Assembly (NCBI GenBank): GCA_002699445.1
Contig: PAAU01000020.1
Coordinates: 1-64,000 of the forward strand
Origin: Micrococcales bacterium
Lineage (GTDB): Bacteria > Actinomycetota > Actinomycetes > S36-B12 > GCA-2699445
Direction: 5' to 3'
DNA: 64,000 bases
Made by a program: the position numbers and the translations under genes. Below are positions 39,126 through 48,839 of this stretch, in pieces (position 1 is the first letter of the stretch; each line of letters opens with the position of its first letter). The notes beneath the pieces are model-generated. The model worked only from the letters and a program-made list of their open reading frames with translations, was not told the DNA's origin and did no database searches.

Positions 39126-40258
39126 TGAGCGAAGCAACGGAAGCAGTGTTGATGCTCGAAGATGGCACCTGTCTTCGAGGTCGCAGTTACGGTGCCGAGG
39201 GGGAGACGTTTGGGGAGGCTGTCTTCACGACGGGAATGACCGGATACCAGGAGACGTTGACTGACCCGTCCTATCACCGCCAGGTGGTAATCCAGACTGC
39301 GCCACATATAGGCAACACCGGCATGAACGATGAAGATGCCGAGTCCCGTCGTATCTGGGTATCGGGGTACGTGGTGAGAGATCCAGCGCCGCGATCGAGC
39401 AACTGGCGGTCTCGACGGGAACTCGTTGACGATCTTGCCGGTTCTGGCGTTGTGGGGATCAGCGGCGTCGATACTCGCTCGCTCACTCGACATTTGCGTG
39501 ATCGGGGGGCTATGCGAGTAGGTATCTTTTCGGGTGATCGGGTATCGAGTGAGACTGAACTACTCGCCCGCGTTCAGTCCAGCCCGAAGATGACTGGTGC
39601 CAACCTCACCGCGGATGTGACGACCCCACAGCCTTACGTGATTGAGCCCGACGGAGATCCGATCGGGACTGTAGCGGCTGTAGATCTGGGAATAAAAGCT
39701 ATGACTCCGCATCGGATGGCCCAGCGTGGACTCCGAGTCCACGTATTACCAGCGTCGATTAGTAGTGAGGACTTGCTTGCCACAAACGCGGATGGGTACT
39801 TCCTCTCGAATGGGCCAGGCGATCCAGCGACAGCAGATCATGCGGTTGATCTGGTCAACTCAGTGCTGTCCGCAGATCTACCGCTGTTTGGCATCTGCTT
39901 TGGCAACCAGGTTTTCGGCCGGGCACTAGGGCTATCGACATACAAACTTAAATTCGGTCATCGTGGGATTAATCAGCCGGTCCTCGACAAAGCCACTGGA
40001 CGGGTAGCAGTAACCGCACACAACCACGGGTTCGCGGTTGACGCCCCACTTGAAGGAAACTTTGCCACGCCCTACGGTCAGGCAGCGGTCAGTCACGTCT
40101 GCCTCAATGACAACGTCGTCGAGGGTCTTCGCTTGCAGAATGGTCGCGCCTTCAGCGTCCAGTACCACCCGGAAGCAGCGGCCGGTCCGCACGATGCCGC
40201 CTATCTCTTCGACAGATTCACCGATCTAGTCCAGGGAGGACGCAATGCCGCTGCGTGA
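39125..40258 (+). CDS. carA: Carbamoyl-phosphate synthase small subunit
   Basis: Glutaminase subunit supplying ammonia to CarB. The 377 residues contain the N-terminal CarA domain with [15 protein letters not shown], and the class I amidotransferase domain with the nucleophile in [29 protein letters not shown] and the His-Glu in [12 protein letters not shown]. The ATG at 39125 is preferred over GTG 39122 because of GGAGGA spacing 6 bp upstream. Its ATG overlaps the preceding stop by 1 base; carB overlaps it by 14 bp. Confidence 0.96.
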   Translation: MSEATEAVLMLEDGTCLRGRSYGAEGETFGEAVFTTGMTGYQETLTDPSYHRQVVIQTAPHIGNTGMNDEDAESRRIWVSGYVVRDPAPRSSNWRSRRELVDDLAGSGVVGISGVDTRSLTRHLRDRGAMRVGIFSGDRVSSETELLARVQSSPKMTGANLTADVTTPQPYVIEPDGDPIGTVAAVDLGIKAMTPHRMAQRGLRVHVLPASISSEDLLATNADGYFLSNGPGDPATADHAVDLVNSVLSADLPLFGICFGNQVFGRALGLSTYKLKFGHRGINQPVLDKATGRVAVTAHNHGFAVDAPLEGNFATPYGQAAVSHVCLNDNVVEGLRLQNGRAFSVQYHPEAAAGPHDAAYLFDRFTDLVQGGRNAAA

Positions 40259-43200
40259 AGATATTTCCTCAATAATGGTGATCGGGTCCGGCCCGATTGT
40301 TATCGGTCAGGCCTGTGAGTTTGATTATTCCGGTACTCAGGCTTGTCGGGTACTCAAGGCAGAAGGACTGCGCGTTGTCCTGGTCAACAGCAACCCGGCC
40401 ACGATCATGACTGACCCAGAGTTTGCTGATGCGACCTACGTTGAGCCGATCACGATAGATGTCTTGGAACGGATCATTGCCAAAGAGCGTCCGGACGCTT
40501 TACTGCCTACCTTAGGTGGCCAAACCGCGTTGAATGCGGCGACTGCCCTAGACCGAGCGGGCATCCTAACGAAATACGACGTGGAACTCGTCGGTGCAGA
40601 CATTGATGCGATTGAACGGGGCGAGAATCGTGAAGAATTTCGCGAAATTGTGGCCTCCATCGGAGCGGAGTCAGCACTCAGCCGGATCTGCCACACTCTG
40701 GATGAATGTCTTGCGGCAGCGGAAGAGTTGCACTACCCGGTTGTCGTGCGTCCGTCGTTCACCATGGGCGGGGCAGGGTCGGGATTTGCGTATGACCCCG
40801 ATGGTCTGCGGCGGATTGCGGGGGCCGGACTCATGGCCAGTCCTACCACCGAAGTTTTGCTCGAGGAATCTATTCTCGGATGGAAAGAGTACGAACTGGA
40901 GTTGATGAGAGATAAGCACGACAACGTGGTGGTCGTTTGCTCGATTGAGAACCTCGACCCCATGGGTGTACACACGGGTGACTCCATCACTGTGGCGCCG
41001 TCGCTCACCCTCACCGATCGCGAATACCAGCGATTGCGTGACATTGGTATCGACATCATCCGTGCCGTGGGAGTCGACACGGGTGGCTGTAATATTCAGT
41101 TCGCAGTCAACCCAGCCGATGGCAGAATTATCGTCATCGAAATGAATCCACGTGTCAGTCGGTCCAGCGCTCTAGCAAGTAAAGCCACGGGCTTCCCGAT
41201 CGCCAAGATTGCCGCTCGACTCGCAGTCGGCTACACCCTTGATGAGATCCCGAACGACATCACTGCGGAAACTCCGGCTTCTTTCGAACCGGCACTGGAC
41301 TACATAGTGGTGAAAGTGCCACGGTTCGCCTTCGAGAAGTTCCCCGGATCCGACGAAGTGCTAACTACCACTATGAAGAGTGTTGGCGAGGCTATGGCGA
41401 TTGGCCGAAACTTCACGGAAGCGCTGCAAAAGGCGTTGCGATCCTTGGAACGACCCGAGGCTCAGTTCTCTTGGGTAGGTCAGGCGCCCACCGACTATGT
41501 CGCTCTGCTGGAAGAGGCCAGGATCCCGCGCGATGGCCGCTTGCGACTCGTACAACAGGCCCTCTGGGGCGGAGCCAGCGTCGAAGAAACCCATAGTGCT
41601 ACCGGAATCGATCCTTGGTTCCTCGACCAGATCGCTGTGCTCAATGACATTGCCAACCGGATGGGCAGCGCCGGAGTCCTCCGAGAGGATCTGGTAGCCG
41701 AAGCTAAGCGGCACGGCTTTTCAGATGCTCAGATTGGGGGAATCGTAGGTTTGCCAGAGCCGGTCGTGCGGGGAGTACGGCAAGCATTGGGAATTCGGCC
41801 GGTCTATAAGACCGTGGATACCTGCGCGGCAGAGTTTGCGGCTCGGACCCCGTACCACTACTCCAGTTACGACAGCGAAACTGAGGTTGAACCGGGCGAG
41901 CGGCGAAAGGTCATGATTCTCGGTTCTGGACCGAATCGCATCGGTCAAGGTATCGAGTTCGACTATTCCTGTGTGCACGCGGCGCTCACCCTGCGAGAGC
42001 AGGGGTACGAAACGATCATGGTCAACTGCAATCCAGAGACTGTTTCGACCGATTACGACACTTCAGATCGACTGTATTTCGAGCCACTGACCCTTGAGGA
42101 TGTTCTCGAGATCTATCACGCAGAGAGTCAGACTGGTGAGGTTGTCGGAGTCATCGTTCAGTTAGGCGGTCAAACTCCGCTGGGGTTGGCTCAGTCGCTG
42201 AAGGACCTCGGTCTACCGGTGGTGGGTACGCCACCAGAATCAATCCACCTGGCCGAGGAACGTGGAGCCTTTGGGCGGGTCCTGGCGGAAGTCGATCTTC
42301 CCTCGCCCAAACATGGAACCGCCTTTTCCTTCGAGGAGGCCAGCACAATCGCCAATGAAATTGGGTACCCGGTTCTGGTTCGTCCATCGTATGTTCTGGG
42401 TGGTCGAGGAATGGAAATCGTCTACGACGACGAGATGCTTGCCGGGTTCTTGCAGCGGGCTACGGAACTGAATCCTGACCATCCGGTACTCGTGGATCGT
42501 TTCCTCGACGATGCGATTGAGATAGACGTCGACGCGCTCTTCGATGGTGAGGAGTTGTACCTGGGCGGCATCATGGAACATATCGAGGAGGCCGGAATTC
42601 ACTCCGGCGATTCCGCGTGTTCGCTGCCCCCTATCACTTTGGGACCGGCGGAAGTGGACCGTATTCGACGTTCCACACAGGATCTAGCGGCCGGTATCGG
42701 GGTACGCGGTTTGATGAACATTCAATACGCGTTGTTTGGCGATGTTTTGTATGTTTTGGAAGCTAACCCGCGCGCCTCTCGGACAGTGCCCTTTGTCTCT
42801 AAAGCGACAGCTGTGCCGCTGGCAAAAGCAGCAGCACGAGTAATGATGGGGGAGTCGATCGCTCAGCTACGAGAAGAAGGTGTCTTGCCCCGCGAGGGTG
42901 ACGGGGGGTCGCTGCCTATCGGATCGCCGATTGCAGTGAAGGAAGCAGTATTACCGTTTGGACGCTTCCACGGAGTCGATACCGTGCTAAGTCCAGAAAT
43001 GCGTTCCACTGGTGAAGTGATGGGGATTGACTCCTCATTTGGAACTGCCTTTGCTAAGTCGCAAGCAGGCGCCTACTCCGGCGGATTACCCAACTCCGGT
43101 CGGGCTTTGGTCAGCGTCGCGAATCGTGATAAAAGAGCTATGATTTTTCCGCTCAAACGGCTCGCCGATTTGGGCTTCGAGATCCTGGCGACCGAGGGAA

Positions 43201-43538
43201 CTGCTGAAATCCTTCGTCGCAATGGTCTAAAGGTCGGTCTAGTGCGAAAAAATCGGGACGGTGCGGGTCCGAATGGGGAGCCGACGACGGTGCAAGCGAT
43301 CATGTCTGGCGATGTAGATCTTATCGTGAACACTCCGTTCGGTGTTGGCACGCGGTTAGACGGCTATGAGATTCGAACCGCTGCAGTGACTCGAGGAGTA
43401 CCGTGCATTACTACTACTGCTGGACTGGCCGCTGCCGTTCAAGGGATTGAGGCGCAGCGAGATTCCGAAATTGGAGTGCGCTCGCTACAAGAGCACGCCT
43501 CCGATATTGAAGCGCTACGTAGACAGGAGTTCGGGTGA
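40245..43538 (+). CDS. carB: Carbamoyl-phosphate synthase large subunit
   Basis: Synthesises carbamoyl phosphate from bicarbonate, ammonia and two ATP, for both pyrimidines and arginine. The 1097-residue protein has two homologous ATP-grasp halves (about 1-400 and 555-935), with signatures [16 protein letters not shown] and [17 protein letters not shown], a central oligomerisation part, and a C-terminal allosteric domain (about 945-1075). ATG 40245 has a GGGAGGA site within the carA end. It is followed by pyrK with a GTGA overlap. Confidence 0.98.
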   Translation: MPLREDISSIMVIGSGPIVIGQACEFDYSGTQACRVLKAEGLRVVLVNSNPATIMTDPEFADATYVEPITIDVLERIIAKERPDALLPTLGGQTALNAATALDRAGILTKYDVELVGADIDAIERGENREEFREIVASIGAESALSRICHTLDECLAAAEELHYPVVVRPSFTMGGAGSGFAYDPDGLRRIAGAGLMASPTTEVLLEESILGWKEYELELMRDKHDNVVVVCSIENLDPMGVHTGDSITVAPSLTLTDREYQRLRDIGIDIIRAVGVDTGGCNIQFAVNPADGRIIVIEMNPRVSRSSALASKATGFPIAKIAARLAVGYTLDEIPNDITAETPASFEPALDYIVVKVPRFAFEKFPGSDEVLTTTMKSVGEAMAIGRNFTEALQKALRSLERPEAQFSWVGQAPTDYVALLEEARIPRDGRLRLVQQALWGGASVEETHSATGIDPWFLDQIAVLNDIANRMGSAGVLREDLVAEAKRHGFSDAQIGGIVGLPEPVVRGVRQALGIRPVYKTVDTCAAEFAARTPYHYSSYDSETEVEPGERRKVMILGSGPNRIGQGIEFDYSCVHAALTLREQGYETIMVNCNPETVSTDYDTSDRLYFEPLTLEDVLEIYHAESQTGEVVGVIVQLGGQTPLGLAQSLKDLGLPVVGTPPESIHLAEERGAFGRVLAEVDLPSPKHGTAFSFEEASTIANEIGYPVLVRPSYVLGGRGMEIVYDDEMLAGFLQRATELNPDHPVLVDRFLDDAIEIDVDALFDGEELYLGGIMEHIEEAGIHSGDSACSLPPITLGPAEVDRIRRSTQDLAAGIGVRGLMNIQYALFGDVLYVLEANPRASRTVPFVSKATAVPLAKAAARVMMGESIAQLREEGVLPREGDGGSLPIGSPIAVKEAVLPFGRFHGVDTVLSPEMRSTGEVMGIDSSFGTAFAKSQAGAYSGGLPNSGRALVSVANRDKRAMIFPLKRLADLGFEILATEGTAEILRRNGLKVGLVRKNRDGAGPNGEPTTVQAIMSGDVDLIVNTPFGVGTRLDGYEIRTAAVTRGVPCITTTAGLAAAVQGIEAQRDSEIGVRSLQEHASDIEALRRQEFG

Positions 43539-44368
43539 GCCAGGCGGGCCAATGGACCGCCACGGTGATGGCCAGGCGAGACACTGGTGACTACGCGGTA
43601 GTCACGTTATCTGCTGGAACTGACACCTCAGCTGCGCGGGCCGGACAGTTTGCGTCGGTACGGGTGGCAGGTCCGGATTCTGCGCTATTACTTCGGCGGG
43701 CGATGTGGATCGGAGAAGCCACCTCGAGTGGCCGCGACGGTGGCACAATCGAGGTTGTCGCTGACCGCGGTGAGCCAGGTGGCGCGTGGTTGGCAGCTCA
43801 GCCTCAGTCCGCCCGAGTGGATGTGATTGGACCATTAGGTCGCCCCTTTTCGTTGCCACGGGATCCGACCCACTGCCTGTTGATTGGATTTGGAGCCGCA
43901 ACGGCAGCCTTAGTGAAGCTGTCTGAAGAACTCGTTGCCCGCGGCTGCCGAGTGAGATTCTTGCTTTTGGGTCAAGCTGCGGCTTTCGGTGTGTTAGCGG
44001 CCCGTCGGTTCAGTTCCGAAATCGTCGATAGCTCCGGCCGATCCATTGACCCGCGTGAGGCTGTGCTCGATCAACTCGATGACTCGGTGGAGGTCGTGTA
44101 CTCCGCGGGACTTGCAGAGCAGCTGCGTCCGTTGGGTCAGATAGTGACTGAAATGGGGGTGGCGCATCAGACTGCGGTTGAGACGCCATTGGTATGCGGT
44201 AGCCGCACCTGCACCTTGTGCGCCCTTCCAGTGCGAGGACGCGACGGTGTCACCCGTATGGTTCGTGCGTGCACGGAAGGGCCGGTATTTCGAGCTGACT
44301 TAGTGCGCTGGGATGACCTCGGTACGGTTCCTGGCGATTGCCTGGGCGCGGGTGAGGAGGCTCGATGA
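43535..44368 (+). CDS. pyrK: Dihydroorotate dehydrogenase electron-transfer subunit (PyrK), divergent
   Basis: Flavin/iron-sulfur subunit that would pass electrons from dihydroorotate, oxidised by PyrD, to NAD. The 277 residues have a flavin domain ([10 protein letters not shown], 51-60), a nucleotide domain ([13 protein letters not shown], 115-127) and a 2Fe-2S site with C221, C226, C229 and C246 ending ACTEGPVF. The usual RRPxS and GGGxGxAP motifs are changed ([13 protein letters not shown]), so cofactor or NAD binding may differ. The four cysteines are intact. It overlaps carB and pyrD by 4 bp each. Confidence 0.87.
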   Translation: MSQAGQWTATVMARRDTGDYAVVTLSAGTDTSAARAGQFASVRVAGPDSALLLRRAMWIGEATSSGRDGGTIEVVADRGEPGGAWLAAQPQSARVDVIGPLGRPFSLPRDPTHCLLIGFGAATAALVKLSEELVARGCRVRFLLLGQAAAFGVLAARRFSSEIVDSSGRSIDPREAVLDQLDDSVEVVYSAGLAEQLRPLGQIVTEMGVAHQTAVETPLVCGSRTCTLCALPVRGRDGVTRMVRACTEGPVFRADLVRWDDLGTVPGDCLGAGEEAR

Positions 44369-45291
44369 CTGACGCGGTCGATCTTGCTGGTCAACTTTTC
44401 GCTAACCGAGTCTTCGCGGCAGCGGGGTGCGCAGGAACCGGTCGGGAGTTACCCCCACAGGCCGATTTAGCTGGATTGGGCGCAGTCATCACTCGGAGCA
44501 TTACCCCGGAGGCACGCGCTGGACTAGCCGCACCACGGCTAGCTGAGACACCAAGCGGACTTGTCAACGCCTTGGGGCTACCAGGTCCTGGAGTTGAGGG
44601 TTTTCTCGCTGACGAGTTGCCCTGGCTCGTTGAACACGGTGCGGCGGTCATCGTGTCGATCGCTGCCGAATCTGCTGCGGATTATGCGCGTCTAGCGCAG
44701 CGGCTACGCCAGGTCACGGGAATTGTTGCGGTAGAGGTCAACTTATCTAATCCGGTGACGGATTCTGGACGACTGCCGGTTGCCATGGACGCTGGCCTAG
44801 CAGGTGGCGTAGTTCATGCTGTTCGTCGTAACACGGCGGCTGGAATTCCAGTTCTTGCCAAGTTGGCGGGGGATACCACTGACGTTGTGGCGGTTGCGAG
44901 GGCATGCGCTGGCGCGGGCGCCGACGGTGTCTCCTTGATTAATGCGGTGAGAGGTATGGGAATCGATGTGGCTACCGGACAGCCGTCATTGGGTGCTTGG
45001 CTAGGTGGGCTTTCGGGCCCAGCGATAAAGCCGATTGCCTTGCGCGCGGTGTGGGAAGTGCATGCTGCCCTACCCGAGCTCCCGATCATTGCAAGTGGTG
45101 GAGTGCGGACCGGAACCGATGCAGCCGAGATGATGATGGCAGGTGCAAGTGCCGTTTCTATCGGTACCGCGTTGCTCACGGACCCGGCCGCGGGGGCTCG
45201 CATTCGAGAAGAACTAGCGGTGATCGCTGCCCAGCGCGAGGGCGGGTATGCGGGCCTTCTAGGATGCGCACATCGGGAGGTCACGGCATGA
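44365..45291 (+). CDS. pyrD: Dihydroorotate dehydrogenase class 1B-like catalytic subunit with altered active site
   Basis: FMN TIM-barrel enzyme oxidising dihydroorotate to orotate. The 308-residue sequence follows the class 1B pattern: LGAVITRSIT, APRLAETPSGLVNALGL, VEVNLSNPV, VLAKLAGDTTD, LINAVRGM, GGLSGPAIKP and IASGGVRTG. The catalytic loop usually NxSCPN is NLSNPV, so the base Cys is Asn129 and the next Asn is Val131, and the Lys usual in TKS/IKA is Arg44. Asn68, Asn126 and the Lys in VLAKL are kept. Position between pyrK and pyrF still argues for the orotate step, but activity should not be assumed. Confidence 0.85.
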   Translation: MTDAVDLAGQLFANRVFAAAGCAGTGRELPPQADLAGLGAVITRSITPEARAGLAAPRLAETPSGLVNALGLPGPGVEGFLADELPWLVEHGAAVIVSIAAESAADYARLAQRLRQVTGIVAVEVNLSNPVTDSGRLPVAMDAGLAGGVVHAVRRNTAAGIPVLAKLAGDTTDVVAVARACAGAGADGVSLINAVRGMGIDVATGQPSLGAWLGGLSGPAIKPIALRAVWEVHAALPELPIIASGGVRTGTDAAEMMMAGASAVSIGTALLTDPAAGARIREELAVIAAQREGGYAGLLGCAHREVTA

Positions 45292-45983
45292 CGTCAATCA
45301 ATGGGCTCGCGGTGGCCCTCGACACTGTGACAGTCGAAGAGGCAAGTGATTGGGCTGCAGCTGTAGCCCCGCACGCTGAACTCATTAAGTTAGGTTTGGA
45401 GTTTTTTCTGCGGAATGGGGCCGTCGGAGTGGCCACCGTCAGAGAGGCGGCACCAGACTGTGGTCTCTTTCTGGACCTAAAGCTGCACGATATCCCTGCG
45501 ACAGTCGCGGGTGGGGCTCGCGCCGTGGCAGCTTTGGAGCCGGAGGTGTTGACCGTCCATGCGGCTGGCGGTGCCGATATGGTGACGGCCGCCGCCACGG
45601 AACTCCCGAATACAATTATTGCCGCGGTCACTGTCCTGACGTCGCTCAGCGCTGCAGATCTGGCGGAACTCGGAGTGCCTGACTCAGAAACCCTAGTTCC
45701 ACGTTGGGCCACGACAGCAGTATCGGCAGGCGCGCGGGCAATCGTTTCCTCGGCTCGCGAAGTGGCAGCTATCCGTGCGGCAGTAAAGCCCGAAGTGGCA
45801 TTGATCACCCCAGGAATCCGACCTTTGGGTGCGAGCAGCGACGATCAGGCTCGGGTGGCTACTCCGAAGCGAGCAATCGAGGCAGGGGCCAATGTTCTTG
45901 TTGTAGGTCGTCCGATCACGCAAGCGGTTGATCCAGCACAAGCTGCGGCGGCCTTAGCTGCTGAGATCAGAGACGCGCGATGA
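45288..45983 (+). CDS. pyrF: Orotidine 5'-phosphate decarboxylase
   Basis: Last step to UMP. The 231-residue class I TIM barrel has the catalytic network FLDLKLHDIPATVAGG (Asp-Lys-Asp), LTPGIRPLG-like LITPGIRP and the phosphate site VVGRPITQA. The real start is ATG 45288, overlapping the pyrD stop (ATGA) with GGGAGG upstream; the long frame from 44997 is noncoding. Many actinobacteria (mycobacteria, streptomycetes) use the longer class 2 form, so the class I form here is a small distinguishing mark. Confidence 0.96.
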   Translation: MTSINGLAVALDTVTVEEASDWAAAVAPHAELIKLGLEFFLRNGAVGVATVREAAPDCGLFLDLKLHDIPATVAGGARAVAALEPEVLTVHAAGGADMVTAAATELPNTIIAAVTVLTSLSAADLAELGVPDSETLVPRWATTAVSAGARAIVSSAREVAAIRAAVKPEVALITPGIRPLGASSDDQARVATPKRAIEAGANVLVVGRPITQAVDPAQAAAALAAEIRDAR

Positions 45984-46312
45984 GTGCAGATAAACGTCCA
46001 CCAATCATCAGCGAGCAGCAGCGGGCCGTTGGTAGGCAGGCTGCCGTTGCGGGGCGTCGGTTGCGAGCAACGCTAAAGCAGGAACTGCGACAGGGGCGCA
46101 TTGAGTTCGAGGACATCTTGCGAATAGCGCGACGCGACGATGAGCGGGGTCGAGCTGCGATCCGACTGCGGGTGGGAGAAGTTCTCCTAGCCTTACCGGG
46201 GATGGGACCGGCGCAAGCAGAACAGCTGTTAGCCAGGACTGAAATCAGTGGGCAACGTCGGATCGGTCAACTGGGTGAACGGCAGCGGGAACGCTTGGAA
46301 TCTGGACTATGA
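45980..46312 (+). CDS. mihF: Actinobacterial integration host factor (mIHF/sIHF)
   Basis: 110-residue nucleoid protein, not related to enterobacterial IHF, that bends and supercoils DNA. After a charged N-terminal helix (QRAVGRQAAVAGRRLRATLK), the conserved core has a helix-two-turn-helix ending with LPGMGPAQAEQLLARTEISGQRRIGQLGERQRERL. It is encoded between pyrF and gmk as in mycobacteria and streptomycetes, with 4-bp overlaps on both sides, so it is expressed as part of the pyr-gmk transcript. Confidence 0.94.
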   Translation: MSADKRPPIISEQQRAVGRQAAVAGRRLRATLKQELRQGRIEFEDILRIARRDDERGRAAIRLRVGEVLLALPGMGPAQAEQLLARTEISGQRRIGQLGERQRERLESGL

Positions 46313-46866
46313 CTGGTCGCCTCATTGTCATTAGCGGCCCATCCGGGGTAGGTAAGGGAACGGTGATCGCCGAAATACTTCGACGTCGACCAGATATTTG
46401 GCTCTCCGTTTCGACCACAACGCGTGTGCCTCGGCCTGGCGAACAGGATGGTCGTGAATATTTCTTTGTCTCCGAGGAAAAGTTCACTGAGATCATCGAG
46501 AACAGGGGGTTTCTGGAATGGGCCCGCTACGCCGGTAACCTCTACGGCACCCAACGCGATCCTGTGGCTCAACGTAAGTCAGTGGGAACTTCAGTGTTAC
46601 TAGAGATCGATTTGGCGGGCGCCCGGCAAATTCGTCGAAATGATCCGGATGCCTTGCTGGTATTTATTTCACCGCCTGATGAGGAGGAGTTAGAGCGTCG
46701 GCTGCTCGGTCGGGGCACTGAATCGTCCTACGTGGCGCGGGATCGATTGGCGCGAGCCAAGGATGAAATTGCTGCTTCTGGAGAGTTCGATCGGGTCTTG
46801 GTGAACTCGGAGGTATCGGCAACTGCAGATGAGTTGCTAGCATGGTGTGAAAGCTCAGGAGCCTGA
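46309..46866 (+). CDS. gmk: Guanylate kinase
   Basis: Phosphorylates GMP to GDP. The 185-residue protein has the P-loop SGPSGVGKGT, the GMP-binding signature TTTRVPRPGEQDGREYFFVS, and the lid and DLAGARQIR region. It overlaps mihF by 4 bp (ATGA). About 70 bp separate it from rpoZ, which has its own ribosome site and is probably still part of the transcript. Confidence 0.97.
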   Translation: MTGRLIVISGPSGVGKGTVIAEILRRRPDIWLSVSTTTRVPRPGEQDGREYFFVSEEKFTEIIENRGFLEWARYAGNLYGTQRDPVAQRKSVGTSVLLEIDLAGARQIRRNDPDALLVFISPPDEEELERRLLGRGTESSYVARDRLARAKDEIAASGEFDRVLVNSEVSATADELLAWCESSGA

Positions 46867-46936
46867 GCACCGGTCTCACGCAGGGCACACCAGCTATTGA
46901 GCCCAGCGAACGCAACATCGGAAGGCGACCGAAACC

Positions 46937-47302
46937 ATGTCTACTAGACCCCAAGGCATTACTCACCCCTCGATTGATGAGCTGCTGCAATCTACCGAGT
47001 CGAAGTATTCGTTGGTCATCTACGCCGCCCGACGTGCGCGGCAGATCACCGGCTACTACTCCCAGATGGGTGACTACCTGCTGGAATACGTAGGTCCGCT
47101 CGTAGAGACCCAGCCGCAAGAGAAGCCCATGAGTATCGCGATGCGCGAGATTCACGCAGGTCTGCTCGTCGCCAGTGTGGATGAAGGTGGCGAAGCTGAC
47201 GCTGACGCAGAAGAAGTTGTGGAAGTAAAGGTCGACGATGTTCCTGCGGGGGAGCCTGAGCTCGTCGCCATTGATACCGCTGAAATCACCGAGGACGACT
47301 GA
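46937..47302 (+). CDS. rpoZ: RNA polymerase omega subunit
   Basis: 121-residue subunit aiding RNA polymerase assembly. The core (about 7-90) shows [30 protein letters not shown] and [13 protein letters not shown]. The 35-residue C-terminus is acidic ([18 protein letters not shown]) and longer than the minimal family form, which is common in actinobacteria. gmk-rpoZ-coaBC-metK is a widely conserved order. ATG 46937 follows GGAAGG. Confidence 0.95.
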   Translation: MSTRPQGITHPSIDELLQSTESKYSLVIYAARRARQITGYYSQMGDYLLEYVGPLVETQPQEKPMSIAMREIHAGLLVASVDEGGEADADAEEVVEVKVDDVPAGEPELVAIDTAEITEDD

Positions 47303-47310
47303 CTCCGCCC

Positions 47311-48510
47311 ATGTCTTCCGTCGTTGTCGGCGTCGGTGGGGGAATCGCCGCTTATAAAGTCGCAGGCTTGGTGCGGTTATTTACCGAGGCTGGCCACGAC
47401 GTGACGGTTGTTCCCACCCGAGCGGCACTGCAGTTTGTTGGGGAACCCACCTGGGCCGCTTTATCGGGAAACCCGGTCAGCACCGAGGTGTGGGATCGGG
47501 TCCATCAGGTCAACCATGTTGCTGTCGGCAAACAAGCGGATCTCGTCGTTATAGCGCCGGCAACTGCGGATTTGATGGGTCGAGCGGCTGCGGGCCTAGC
47601 GGACGACTTGTTGACTGCGACCTTGCTTACTGCGACATGTCCTCTTGTCTTCGCCCCCGCCATGCACACCGAGATGTGGATGCATCCCGCCACTGTGGCC
47701 AACGTCGATACCTTGCGGCAGCGAGGGGCGGTAGTTGTAGAACCGGACAGCGGCCGATTGACCGGTTCTGATTCCGGGCCAGGCCGACTCCCGGAAGTAG
47801 AAGCAATCTTTCGCATTGCGACAGAGCTACTTGCCCCTCCTGACTTAGCTGGCCTAAAAATAGTGGTGACCGCTGGCGGTACCCGGGAGCCTATTGACCC
47901 GGTTCGTTTCCTCGGCAATCGTTCGAGTGGCAAACAGGGGTACGCATTGGCAGCTGCAGCGGCCCGTAGGGGCGCCGACGTTACCTTAATCTCTGCCAAT
48001 ACGTCCTTACCGCCTCCTCCGGATGTGGCGGTTGTGTCAGTTGAGACTGCAGCTCAACTGGCAACTCAGGTGCATAAATACGCAACCGATGCAGACATCA
48101 TCGCCATGGCCGCCGCTGTTGCCGATTTCCGACCCACCGAGGTTAGCCGGGTGAAGCTGAAGAAAGATTCTGCCGCGGAGCCGGACACGATTGCTTTGGA
48201 GCGTAACCCTGACATTCTGCTGGAGTTGGTCGCTGCCCGGTCATCCGGTCAAGTAGTCGTTGGATTTGCAGCAGAAACCGGCGATGAATCGGCTGAAGTA
48301 CTCGAATATGGTCGGAAGAAGCTGGCGGCTAAAGGATGCGATGTTCTCGTGGTCAATGATGTATCAGGCGGTGAAGTATTTGACCGACATGACAACGAGG
48401 TCATCGTCCTTGACCGTTTCGGGGGCCAGCGGCAGTATCCACGCTCAGACAAATCAGTTGTAGCGGACCAAATCTTGGATGCGGTAGCGGACTACCGAGA
48501 TCAGGACTGA
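47311..48510 (+). CDS. coaBC: Phosphopantothenoylcysteine decarboxylase / phosphopantothenate-cysteine ligase
   Basis: Bifunctional coenzyme A enzyme. The 399-residue protein has an N-terminal flavin decarboxylase (about 1-180) with the catalytic His in VNHVAVGK and PAMHTEMW, the loop GSDSGPGRLP, and a C-terminal CTP-dependent ligase (about 185-395) with VVTAGGTREPID, GNRSSGKQGYALA, AAVADFRP and the Lys of VKLKKDSA. The flavin-domain Cys loop is of the actinobacterial type without the usual ACG. It begins 8 bp after rpoZ. The frame ends 330 bp before metK. Confidence 0.94.
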   Translation: MSSVVVGVGGGIAAYKVAGLVRLFTEAGHDVTVVPTRAALQFVGEPTWAALSGNPVSTEVWDRVHQVNHVAVGKQADLVVIAPATADLMGRAAAGLADDLLTATLLTATCPLVFAPAMHTEMWMHPATVANVDTLRQRGAVVVEPDSGRLTGSDSGPGRLPEVEAIFRIATELLAPPDLAGLKIVVTAGGTREPIDPVRFLGNRSSGKQGYALAAAAARRGADVTLISANTSLPPPPDVAVVSVETAAQLATQVHKYATDADIIAMAAAVADFRPTEVSRVKLKKDSAAEPDTIALERNPDILLELVAARSSGQVVVGFAAETGDESAEVLEYGRKKLAAKGCDVLVVNDVSGGEVFDRHDNEVIVLDRFGGQRQYPRSDKSVVADQILDAVADYRDQD

Positions 48511-48839
48511 CGAGTCGAGCTGTGAGGATCGCAGCGCCAGCGACGGACCCGCAACAGTTGTTGTCGAGGGAGGCTTGTACCTTAGCCCTGAATGAACCGT
48601 TAGAGTCAGGCAGCGGAACGATTATTCAGTGGTGAAGACGTGGGTGACTAAGTCTGACTGATGTGGCGCCCGCTAGGACTATTCGCGACTGCATGGGCAA
48701 GAGCCCATCGTCACGGACGAAGTAGGATCCATAACTAAATCTGAAATCGAGAATGTGATGTCTGCGGATGTAGGCCGATTTCCCCTCACCTGCTGCATCA
48801 ACCACGATTCTCCGTAACTAAATCGAAAGAGGCAGAACA
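48511..48839 (+). promoter_or_regulatory. Long metK leader/intergenic region with foldable elements and a small ORF
   Basis: This 329-bp gap shows several elements. AGTCAG (about 48604) can pair with CTGACT (about 48654). ATGGGC/GCCCAT form a hairpin with a 4-base loop (48693-48708). The 10-mer TAACTAAATC occurs at 48732-48741 and 48815-48824. GAGAATGTG (48749-48757) can pair with CAC and ATTCTC (48803-48805, 48807-48812, one bulge), and GTAGG with CCTGC inside it. The gap does not match SAM-I/IV, SAM-II or SAH riboswitch cores as I know them. A 19-codon ORF lies at 48758-48817. Confidence 0.4.
48758..48817 (+). CDS. Possible leader peptide with paired Cys codons upstream of metK
   Basis: ATG 48758 opens a 19-residue reading frame, MSADVGRFPLTCCINHDSP, ending in TAA 22 bases before the metK GTG. 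Codons 12 and 13 are TGC TGC, and they fall in the 3' arm of an internal hairpin, where stalled ribosomes would change folding. Cysteine-rich leader peptides control sulfur genes in mycobacteria, and metK uses methionine. There is no clear ribosome site, and a short ORF of this size can arise by chance. Confidence 0.25.
   Translation: MSADVGRFPLTCCINHDSP

Noticed and set aside
44997-45287. 97-residue N-terminal extension of pyrF
   Set aside because: Out-of-frame reading of pyrD, Arg/Cys-rich and unlike any PyrF; ATG 45288 with GGGAGG is the real start.
48511-48839. Known SAM or SAH riboswitch before metK
   Set aside because: I could not find the conserved cores of SAM-I/IV, SAM-II, SAM-III/VI or SAH classes; a covariance-model search would decide.
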